From the NCBI GenBank assembly GCA_965370315.1, contig CBDUTO010000001.1, positions 1 through 64,000 of the forward strand: DNA of 64,000 bases, given 5' to 3'. This DNA is from 1-14-2-50-31-20 sp965370315. GTDB lineage: Bacteria; Bacteroidota; Ignavibacteria; Ignavibacteriales; Melioribacteraceae. Of the stretch, positions 26,024 to 32,948 are shown one piece after another (within the stretch, counting starts at the first letter, position 1; each line of letters begins with the position of its first letter). The translations under genes and the position numbers were made by a program. A model generated the notes under the pieces. It worked only from the letters and a program-made list of their open reading frames with translations, did not search any database and was not told the origin of the DNA.

Positions 26024-26671
26024 TTACTCAATTATTAAAACATTTTTATAATCAATTACTTCAGCTTTATAAATTTCATTATCTTTTGTACGTATTCTAA
26101 TAATCTCTCCAATGCTTCCTTCTTGTCGAGCAAATGCATTGAACGATATTAGAACATTTCCTACAATTGATGCAGCTGAAACTTTATCACCAGGGAAAAT
26201 AACAGGCATACTTTCAATGCTCTCTGAAGTTAAAATATCTCCCTTTCTAATATGTCTTCCGGCTCTTGCACCTATTACTTCTCCTAACGACATTACAATT
26301 TTTCCACGAACAGAAGTAATCTCTTTTTCAACTAACTCAAAATCACTAACATTTATTGGATCTCTTTTTGTTATATCTTTAGTTGAGATATATACTTTTT
26401 CATAAAGTTTAACTCGTACAGATATTGTGGTTCTCTTTTTTATTCCTCTTTTGTCAGTTAAATAAACAGGAATATATGCAGTACTTCCAATAACATTAAT
26501 ATCATCATTTTTATCAAAGTAAATTTTGCTTAATTCTTTTGGAGCTTTTACAACTTCATATTCTACTCTGCTGTAATTGCTAAACTCCAGTTCTAATCTA
26601 CTTTTAATGTCTTTTGGTAGATCACCAATTGAAACTGTAAATGATAATATGTAAAGAAGTAACATTAACAT
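26024..26671 (-). CDS. flgA: FlgA, P-ring assembly chaperone
   Basis: A 215-residue periplasmic chaperone for FlgI. It has an N-terminal signal segment (about 1-16), a domain with KVYISTKDITKRDPIN about 100-120, and a SAF-like C-terminal domain (GRHIRKGDILTSESI, PGDKVSA, about 135-215) characteristic of FlgA. It lies between flgG and flgH in the usual rod-ring cluster, four bases after flgG. Confidence 0.9.
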   Translation of the reverse strand: MLMLLLYILSFTVSIGDLPKDIKSRLELEFSNYSRVEYEVVKAPKELSKIYFDKNDDINVIGSTAYIPVYLTDKRGIKKRTTISVRVKLYEKVYISTKDITKRDPINVSDFELVEKEITSVRGKIVMSLGEVIGARAGRHIRKGDILTSESIESMPVIFPGDKVSAASIVGNVLISFNAFARQEGSIGEIIRIRTKDNEIYKAEVIDYKNVLIIE

Positions 26672-26675
26672 TTTC

Positions 26676-27473
26676 TTATCTCTTAAGATTATTAGCCATT
26701 GTCATCATCTCTTCAACTGTCTTAACAGTTTTGGAGTTTATTTCGTAAGCTCTTTGTGCACTAATCATTGCAATCATTTCTTCAACAATATCTACATTTG
26801 ATGATTCTAAATAACCTTGGTTTATTTCACCAAATCCATTTTCGCCACTAGTTCCAAAAATAGGAATACCCGATGCATCTGTCTCCGCATAGAGATTATC
26901 GCCAAGAGCTTTTAATCCACCAGAATTCATAAACCTTACTAATTGAATATCACCTAATGAATATGAATTTCCATCTGCTTCCGAAACTTCTACACTTCCT
27001 GATCTACTTATACTTACTGATGATGTATCTTCTGATAACTGAATTTCTGGATCGAGATGATAGCCAAGAGAAGTCACCATTTGTCCATCAGAATTAATTT
27101 TAAATGAGCCATCGCGAGTATAAACGAATGTTCCATCAGGTTTTCTTATCTGAAAAAATCCATCTCCATTTATTGCCAAATCAAATTGGTTATAGGTGGG
27201 CTGGATACTTCCCTGCTGGAATATTTTTTGAGTAGAAACAGGTTGTACACCATTACCAATTTGTATTCGACTTTCGTTTGATTGACCTTGAGCATCCCCA
27301 GAATATGATATGCTATTTGTAGGGACTTCCTGATACATTAAATCTGAAAATTCTGCTTTATTCTTTTTATAAGCAGTCGTATTCATATTTGCCATATTAT
27401 TAGAAATAACTTCAATATTATATTGTTGGGCAAACATCCCCGAAGCCGCTGTTCTTAATGCTCTAGTTGACAT
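26676..27473 (-). CDS. flgG: FlgG, distal rod protein
   Basis: A 265-residue axial protein of the distal rod. The N-terminal MSTRALRTAASGMFAQQYNI and EVISNNMANMNTTAYKK blocks and the C-terminal GYLESSNVDIVEEMIAMISA and QRAYEINSKTVKTVEEMM are the diagnostic FlgG ends. The length matches the family (260). It follows flgF by 12 bases, so both rod genes are co-transcribed. Confidence 0.96.
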   Translation of the reverse strand: MSTRALRTAASGMFAQQYNIEVISNNMANMNTTAYKKNKAEFSDLMYQEVPTNSISYSGDAQGQSNESRIQIGNGVQPVSTQKIFQQGSIQPTYNQFDLAINGDGFFQIRKPDGTFVYTRDGSFKINSDGQMVTSLGYHLDPEIQLSEDTSSVSISRSGSVEVSEADGNSYSLGDIQLVRFMNSGGLKALGDNLYAETDASGIPIFGTSGENGFGEINQGYLESSNVDIVEEMIAMISAQRAYEINSKTVKTVEEMMTMANNLKR

Positions 27474-27485
27474 ATATTCCTCCCA

Positions 27486-28196
27486 TTAAAAAACCTTTCC
27501 AATTTGATTTGCTTTCTCTAACGATTCATCAAGATATGTTAGAATATTTTTCGCAGATTCATAACTTTTTGATAATGAGATCATGCTTTCCATCTCTTCG
27601 ATAGGACTTACATTTGAGCCTTCAAGAAATCCTTGGGAAACTTCAAATTCACCTTCATTAACTTGAGTAAAATCATCATCACTACTTTTAAAATAAACTT
27701 CAGAATCTTTAATTAGTGTTGCATCTTCGTTTGCTCTCATTATCATTAACTTGTCAACAACTTTACTTCCGACCATTATCATTCCATCAGCAGTAATAGT
27801 TATTTTATTATCCTTTCCAGACATTACATCTTTAAGGTTTATCAATCCACCTTCGCCCACTACAAAATTATCATCCCCATGGGTTAAATAACCTTCTTGC
27901 GAAATTGAAAAATTTCCATCTCTAGTTAATCTTTCACCATTCTTTGTATCCACAGTAAAATAAGCATCACCCTTTAATGCTACGTCTAACGGATTACCTG
28001 TAAACAACTGTTCGCCAGCGGAATAATCAGTTACTTGTTTAGTAACCATTTCTCCTTCTTCCATTAGTATTTGATAAAACGGCATTGCCTTTTTATATCC
28101 GGAAGTACCCATATTTGCCAAGTTATTTGAAATAACTCCAATTTGCTTTTCACCAATTTGCAGATTTTGTCCTGCTTGGAATATTCCTTTTATCAT
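27486..28196 (-). CDS. flgF: FlgF-type proximal rod / hook-basal body protein
   Basis: A 236-residue axial protein. The N-terminal FQAGQNLQIGEKQIGVISNN and NMGTSGYKK blocks and the C-terminal QGFLEGSNVSPIEEMESMIS, SKSYESAKNIL mark a rod protein of the FlgF group. Placement directly upstream of flgG supports FlgF. Its start overlaps the previous gene by four bases (ATGA). Confidence 0.88.
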   Translation of the reverse strand: MIKGIFQAGQNLQIGEKQIGVISNNLANMGTSGYKKAMPFYQILMEEGEMVTKQVTDYSAGEQLFTGNPLDVALKGDAYFTVDTKNGERLTRDGNFSISQEGYLTHGDDNFVVGEGGLINLKDVMSGKDNKITITADGMIMVGSKVVDKLMIMRANEDATLIKDSEVYFKSSDDDFTQVNEGEFEVSQGFLEGSNVSPIEEMESMISLSKSYESAKNILTYLDESLEKANQIGKVF

Positions 28197-28720
28197 GCTT
28201 GGTTCCTCGCTAAAATTGTTTGTGAACCGTAACTTTTAATACTATTAACTAAATGAATTTCACCTTTTGCAATTTTTAATTTGCGTGCTAAAGCCGTAAT
28301 ATTTTGTTCCCCAATACAAGACTCTATCTTCCCTAATAATCCCATTCGTACTGGTGTTAATGAATGGTCTATTGGATGGCGTAAACTTTCTTCTCTAATT
28401 AAGCGTATATTTTCTTTGAATTGTTTTGATATCAATTTTTGCTGAATCTTTACTCTTCTTAAGAATACAAGTGATAAAACAACAATTGCACTTAATACCA
28501 AAATCAAACCACTAAATACTCCCGATGAAATAGCTGGGAATGCTACATTTTTTAAATTACTTACTGGTTCTTTTGTAACCAATTGGCTTCCACCCTGAGC
28601 TTTTAACATTTGGGCTTTAACAATTGCTTTTACATCAACGTCATCTGAGCTTTGTGCAAAAGTTGAGATGCTAACAAAAGTGATTGCTATAATCAGTATT
28701 TGTGAAAATTTTCTGATCAT
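28193..28720 (-). CDS. Membrane protein of the flagellar operon, possibly SwrB-like
   Basis: A 175-residue protein with a signal peptide (about 1-23, ending FAQ), a short periplasmic part, one transmembrane helix about 63-88 (SSGVFSGLILVLSAIVVLSL), and a cytoplasmic coiled/helical part. The last ~30 residues, ITALARKLKIAKGEIHLVNS, look like the small C-terminal motif of Bacillus SwrB/DUF6115 proteins, which help activate flagellar export. That assignment is inference from one motif and gene context. Coupled by ATGA overlaps to genes on both sides. Confidence 0.65.
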   Translation of the reverse strand: MIRKFSQILIIAITFVSISTFAQSSDDVDVKAIVKAQMLKAQGGSQLVTKEPVSNLKNVAFPAISSGVFSGLILVLSAIVVLSLVFLRRVKIQQKLISKQFKENIRLIREESLRHPIDHSLTPVRMGLLGKIESCIGEQNITALARKLKIAKGEIHLVNSIKSYGSQTILARNQA

Positions 28721-30015
28721 TTTTGTAATTTCCTTTTAAGTGGGAATTGTAGTGAAAAAGATGTTCCGCTCTCTTCACTTGAATTGTAAAAGACTTTCCC
28801 TTCATGCTTTTCCATTAAATTATTCATAATAGAAAGTGAAAGTTCAAATGAATCTTTCTTTTTGTTCTGCAGGTTTCCAAAATTATCGGTTGTAAATACA
28901 TTTACTAAAACTAATCCACTTTGGAAACGTGTTTGTATTAAAATTCCACCCGTTTCTGAATATCCATTTTTTAATATGCTAAATAGATTAGAAAATATTT
29001 GATTCATTAAATTAGAATTACTAAGTATTGGAGGAATGTTCTCCCCTAAATCGAGAATACACTCATAATTGCTGTTCTTAATAGAAGACATTAAAACATC
29101 AACGTATTCTGATACTTCATCGTTTAAATTGCATGGAGTTGTAACAGCAGATTCACTATTAACACTAGCAAATTTTGTTAAGCGGTTCATAACTGTTTCT
29201 ATTTTCCTTACTTGGTTGTTAATAGTCTGCAATACATCTTTATCAACATTTGAATGTTCATTTTTAATAAAATCTGCACAACTCATTATTACTTGAGTTG
29301 GTTTCATTATATCTTCAACTATTCCGTTTGTTAGTTCACCAACAGCAGCAAGTTTTGAATCATTAGATAATTTACTTTTATAAGTAAGAGATTCCTTTAT
29401 AGCTTCATTTATTTTTTCTTGATTATTTATCATTGAAATCTTTGGATAAACTAACCCGGTTAATAAATGAACTGCTTTCATTTCAAATGAATCATCTTTT
29501 AATTCACTTAATGGAGTCTGAACAACCAAAACACCTTTTTTCTGATTTCTCTCGATTATAGGAATTACTAAATAGTTTAAACGAGGAGCATTTTTTTCAT
29601 TTCTACTTAAATTAGGTAGTATCACTGCTTTTTTGTTTTCAAAGATCCAACTAATAATTCCATTTTTTAATGATGCTTCAACAGTATGTCTAATTCTTCT
29701 ATCGCATCTTTCAGTTACAGGAAGTAGTTCATATTCTGTATCATTAAAAAGGAATAAGTGTGCTTCTTCTACTGTAAATAGTGTACGGATATTCTTTACA
29801 AAAAGATTGATTATTAGCTGAATATCATTCAAACTTCTGATTTGAGTATTTACATTACTAATTGTAGTAAAAAATGATTCAAATCTATTTTTACTACCAT
29901 TTGCTGAGGTATTAATAAAACGTAATGCAGTTTCATTAGTTTTCTGTAATGATTCTTCCTCTAAAGTTTCATATAGAGTACTATAGGTTTGTGCGTTATT
30001 TTTAATCACTTTCAC
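28717..30015 (-). CDS. GAF protein with degenerate histidine-kinase core (likely pseudokinase)
   Basis: A 432-residue cytoplasmic protein. A GAF domain covers about 60-190. A DHp-like helix follows (LAAVGELTNGIVEDIMKP, about 225-243), but the phospho-acceptor position, normally AHE, reads VED, so the His is missing. The ATPase-like region about 300-430 keeps the fold (NQIFSNLFSILKNGY, ESGTSFSLQFPL) yet lacks a DxGxG G1 box and a GLGLS G2 box. Kinase activity is therefore unlikely, and a scaffolding or sensing role is inferred. It lies between two HDOD genes and flgF with four-base overlaps. Confidence 0.82.
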   Translation of the reverse strand: MKVIKNNAQTYSTLYETLEEESLQKTNETALRFINTSANGSKNRFESFFTTISNVNTQIRSLNDIQLIINLFVKNIRTLFTVEEAHLFLFNDTEYELLPVTERCDRRIRHTVEASLKNGIISWIFENKKAVILPNLSRNEKNAPRLNYLVIPIIERNQKKGVLVVQTPLSELKDDSFEMKAVHLLTGLVYPKISMINNQEKINEAIKESLTYKSKLSNDSKLAAVGELTNGIVEDIMKPTQVIMSCADFIKNEHSNVDKDVLQTINNQVRKIETVMNRLTKFASVNSESAVTTPCNLNDEVSEYVDVLMSSIKNSNYECILDLGENIPPILSNSNLMNQIFSNLFSILKNGYSETGGILIQTRFQSGLVLVNVFTTDNFGNLQNKKKDSFELSLSIMNNLMEKHEGKVFYNSSEESGTSFSLQFPLKRKLQK

Positions 30016-30875
30016 ACCAAAGTCCTAATTGATTCAATTTGTTCTTTTATATATTCGCCATATGGCTCAATAAATTGTTCCAAATTCTCTTTACTTGAAA
30101 ATTGCAATTGTTGAATAACAGTTTCATCAAAGACAAAATCTTTATCCCAATCACATTTTCCAACATCTAGTGCTTGAGTTATATAATTCGATAAGTGAAC
30201 AACAGAAGCTAAAGTTTTATCAATATTTGCATTACTTGGGCTACTTTGAAACTTAATTGAATCAACAATTATTTTGGGGAGTCCCCATTTTTCTAAAATT
30301 AACTCCGCTACTTCTGTATTTGTTAAACCTAAAACTTCTTTTTCAGCATAGCTATATGTAACTCCAGTTGCAGCTAAATTATGGATCTCTTCAAATTCTG
30401 TTTTAAATTCTCTATGAATAACAGAAATTGCAAAATCATGTAAAAATCCAACGACAAAAGCTTCACCACTATTTGTAATATCTAAGTCCATCGCAATTTT
30501 GCGAGCTAAGTTTGCAGTAATAAAAGAGTGCAACCAGAAGTTATCAGGATTAAAATATTTATCATGCTCCATTCTGAATGATTTCATAAATGCAAGAGCA
30601 AAGACCACTTTTTTAATCTCTTTTAACCCAAGTACAAAAACAGCAAAACTCATTGTAGAGACTTCTCTTCTTAATCCATATATTGGAGAGTTTGCAATTG
30701 TTAAAATTTTAGATATAAAACTTTGATCTTTTGAAATAATTTTAACTAAATCTGATTTATTACTATTTTTATCATTCAAGATTCTTAATGCTTCATCAGC
30801 AATTTGTGGTAATGCTGGTAATGCTTCAATCTTTTCTAAAATTCTCTCTATGTTTTCTTTGTTTTTCATAATCAT
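30012..30875 (-). CDS. HDOD domain protein (second of tandem pair)
   Basis: A 287-residue cytoplasmic HDOD protein. HDOD domains resemble HD phosphohydrolases without the full metal site and commonly act in signalling with two-component or c-di-GMP circuits. Family features are ALPQIADEALRIL, ILTIANSPIYGLRREVSTMS and GFLHDFAISVIH. It is a clear paralogue of the neighbouring HDOD gene (aligned over the whole length) and was probably made by tandem duplication. It overlaps the degenerate kinase gene by four bases. AGGAG lies ahead of the ATG. Confidence 0.9.
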   Translation of the reverse strand: MIMKNKENIERILEKIEALPALPQIADEALRILNDKNSNKSDLVKIISKDQSFISKILTIANSPIYGLRREVSTMSFAVFVLGLKEIKKVVFALAFMKSFRMEHDKYFNPDNFWLHSFITANLARKIAMDLDITNSGEAFVVGFLHDFAISVIHREFKTEFEEIHNLAATGVTYSYAEKEVLGLTNTEVAELILEKWGLPKIIVDSIKFQSSPSNANIDKTLASVVHLSNYITQALDVGKCDWDKDFVFDETVIQQLQFSSKENLEQFIEPYGEYIKEQIESIRTLV

Positions 30876-30887
30876 CCTAATTATCTC

Positions 30888-31754
30888 CTAAAATGGCAGA
30901 GACTCTAATTGACTTTGAAGGTGTTCTCTATAGCTTTCTATGAAATTATCAACATATTCTCTGCTACCAAGTCCAAGATTTTCAATTGTTTTTTCATCTA
31001 AATCTAGGTTTGAGTCCCATCTAAAAGCACCACATTCTAAAACATTTGTTGTGTAATCTGCTAAGTGAACAATGGCCGATAATAAAATATTATCGTTGTT
31101 TTCTGATGAATTATGATGGAAATATATTGCCTCCCCAAGATTTGCTGGAAGATGCCACTTATCGCAAAGTATTTTGCCAATTTCTTGATGAGTTAAGTCC
31201 ATAACTTCGCGCTCAGCAAAATTGTAACTAACTGACTTATTAGTAACTAAATCACATATGCGAAGAAAATCTTTATTAAAATATTTCTGTGTAACAACAA
31301 TTCCTAAATCGTGTAATAAACCAGCAGTAAAAGCTTCGCTTGTTTTTTGATATCCCAAATCATCGGCAATTGCTTTCGCAGCCATAGCTGTCATAAACGA
31401 GTGTTCCCAAAATTCTCTTCTATCCCAATACTCTGAATCTTCATTCTTAAATGTATCAAACATTGAAAGAGCAATAACTATTTGACGAACTTGATCGAAA
31501 CCAAGAATAAGAACTGCAAATTCAATGCTGGGAACTTTTCTTGGTAATCCGTAAAGTGGCGAATTTGCAACTGTTAAAATTCTAGCAACAAGGGCTTGAT
31601 CTTTATTAATCAAATTACTTATATCAGAAGCGCTAGTCATAGGATCATCTAAAAGATCTAATACATGCTTTGTGATAGAAGGAATAGAAGGCAAGTTCCT
31701 AATACTAAGCAAGTAGTTTTTTCTACGACTATCTTTAATTTCAATTTCGTTCAT
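30888..31754 (-). CDS. HDOD domain protein (first of tandem pair)
   Basis: A 288-residue HDOD protein with NLPSIPSITKHVLDLLDD, RILTVANSPLYGLPRKVPSIE and AGLLHDLGIVVTQKYF. The HD dyad is present, but the full HD-GYP motif is absent, so c-di-GMP hydrolysis is not predicted. It starts two bases before fliA ends its coding (gap of one base), so it is translationally coupled to fliA. Location between fliA and the rod genes implies a regulatory role in flagellar expression or placement. Confidence 0.9.
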   Translation of the reverse strand: MNEIEIKDSRRKNYLLSIRNLPSIPSITKHVLDLLDDPMTSASDISNLINKDQALVARILTVANSPLYGLPRKVPSIEFAVLILGFDQVRQIVIALSMFDTFKNEDSEYWDRREFWEHSFMTAMAAKAIADDLGYQKTSEAFTAGLLHDLGIVVTQKYFNKDFLRICDLVTNKSVSYNFAEREVMDLTHQEIGKILCDKWHLPANLGEAIYFHHNSSENNDNILLSAIVHLADYTTNVLECGAFRWDSNLDLDEKTIENLGLGSREYVDNFIESYREHLQSQLESLPF

Positions 31755-31755
31755 T

Positions 31756-32385
31756 TTATGCGCCGACTTCTTGTAATTTTTCTTTTAAAGAATCTAAAAT
31801 GCGTGAGTGAATTTGAGATATTCTGGAAACTGTAATATCTAAAACTTCCGATATTTCTCTGTAGTTTAAGTGCTCAAAGTAGTAAAGAGTAATTATTAGT
31901 CTATCTCTTTCTCCTAGCCCTTTAATACATTCCATTAATCTCTCTTTTGCTTCATTCTTTTCGGCTGTTTCTTCTGGAAGCTCAGCCTCTGATGGAATTA
32001 CTTCATGTAAGGTCCCACCATCATCATAACCAGAAGTTCTATCCATTGATACATTTAAAAAATATGGTTCACCTGGTTCATCAAATGGAGAAAATCTTGG
32101 TTTAATTTGAGCTTTTCTTAGCTCATCAATTATTTTTCCTCTAATTCTTTGTATTGCGTATGTTTCGAACTTTGTTCCAAACTCTGGGTCAAAACGTTCA
32201 ACTGCTTCGTTTAAACCTTCAATTCCAAATTGGAAATAATCTCTAGTATCAAAAATATTGAGATTAACAAATTTAGAATGATGAATTACATAGTGAACTA
32301 AATTGGTGTAACACAATAGCAATTGCTTTTTAACAACCTCAGTTGGAGTTTGTTTGTATTGTGTCCAAAGTGCTGTGGTCTCCAT
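31756..32385 (-). CDS. fliA: Sigma-28 flagellar sigma factor (FliA)
   Basis: A 209-residue sigma factor for late flagellar genes. Region 2 has YFQFGIEGLNEAVERFDPE and FETYAIQRIRGKIIDELRK. Region 4 has LGERDRLIITLYYFEHLNYR and ITVSRISQIHSRILDSLKE, both FliA-like. Region 3 is compressed, making the protein shorter than the usual 235-250. No flgM anti-sigma gene is visible in the window. It is the second gene of the operon, four bases after the small membrane protein. Confidence 0.93.
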   Translation of the reverse strand: METTALWTQYKQTPTEVVKKQLLLCYTNLVHYVIHHSKFVNLNIFDTRDYFQFGIEGLNEAVERFDPEFGTKFETYAIQRIRGKIIDELRKAQIKPRFSPFDEPGEPYFLNVSMDRTSGYDDGGTLHEVIPSEAELPEETAEKNEAKERLMECIKGLGERDRLIITLYYFEHLNYREISEVLDITVSRISQIHSRILDSLKEKLQEVGA

Positions 32386-32389
32386 TTTT

Positions 32390-32614
32390 TTACTTCCCGC
32401 TTAAATTTTCTGATAATTCATTCCCTTTTTCAAAGGTTTTTTTATTTATCGAGCGGATAAAGACTATTGCAAGAACGCCTAGCATACTTGTTAGAAATAG
32501 AAAAATTGCGAACGAACGAATTAGAACATCAACCAACGATAAATTCATCTGGCTAAAGAAAATTATCGATAAGAAAAAAAATAACATTCCTACATTCATT
32601 ACTATCTTGTTCAT
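32390..32614 (-). CDS. Small two-helix membrane protein, first gene of the flagellar operon
   Basis: A 74-residue protein with two hydrophobic helices (about 4-22 and 32-53) joined by a short loop and ending in a charged tail. No family is recognised. It is real by position: a sigma-54-like promoter and GAGG ribosome site lie just upstream, and fliA starts four bases after its stop. Its role is unknown. Confidence 0.7.
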   Translation of the reverse strand: MNKIVMNVGMLFFFLSIIFFSQMNLSLVDVLIRSFAIFLFLTSMLGVLAIVFIRSINKKTFEKGNELSENLSGK

Positions 32615-32643
32615 ACATTTCCTCGATTTATTAACACACTTTA

Positions 32644-32660
32644 TGCAAAGACTATACCAA
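32644..32660 (-). promoter_or_regulatory. Sigma-54-like promoter of the flagellar operon
   Basis: TTGGTATAGTCTTTGCA matches the sigma-54 consensus TTGGCACRNNNNTTGCW at all but two informative positions, with the required GG-N10-GC spacing. The predicted start at about 32633 gives a 19-base leader with GAGG placed correctly before the ATG at 32614. Sigma-54 control of early and middle flagellar genes is known in many bacteria. Confidence 0.6.
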
Positions 32661-32892
32661 ATATTTACTTCTCTTTAACTTTGTTTTTGATGAGTATTGC
32701 AACAATTTAAATGGATTGAAATTATTCGCTGGTTATTATTAGCCATGTGTTGAATTAGAGGAATTTTGATCTAAAATCAAAAACATATGAAATTGTGGAG
32801 TATAGACTTGTTTAATTCATTCTTTGAATGGATGTAATAAGTAATCAACTCAAGCTACTTCTGTTCGGCAATAGTAGTTTTTGGATAGGTAT

Positions 32893-32926
32893 AAAAAAAC
32901 CACTGCAGTAAACCGCAATGGTTTTT
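32893..32926 (-). terminator. Terminator of the 779-residue surface protein gene
   Basis: On the minus strand, GAAAAACCATTGC pairs with GCAGTGGTTTTTTT around an 8-base loop with one mismatch, and the stem ends in a T-run. It lies 23 bases after the stop codon. Confidence 0.8.
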
Positions 32927-32948
32927 CAAATTAGTATGTTGCTCTTTA

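Larger units (their letters stand above)
32615..32948. other. Intergenic region with flagellar promoter and terminator
   Basis: This 334-base gap holds the sigma-54-like promoter for the flagellar operon at 32644-32660 and, at the far end, the terminator of the upstream surface-protein gene at 32893-32926. No ORF with a ribosome site is seen between them. Enhancer sites for a sigma-54 activator would be expected in the middle, but none can be named. Confidence 0.7.
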
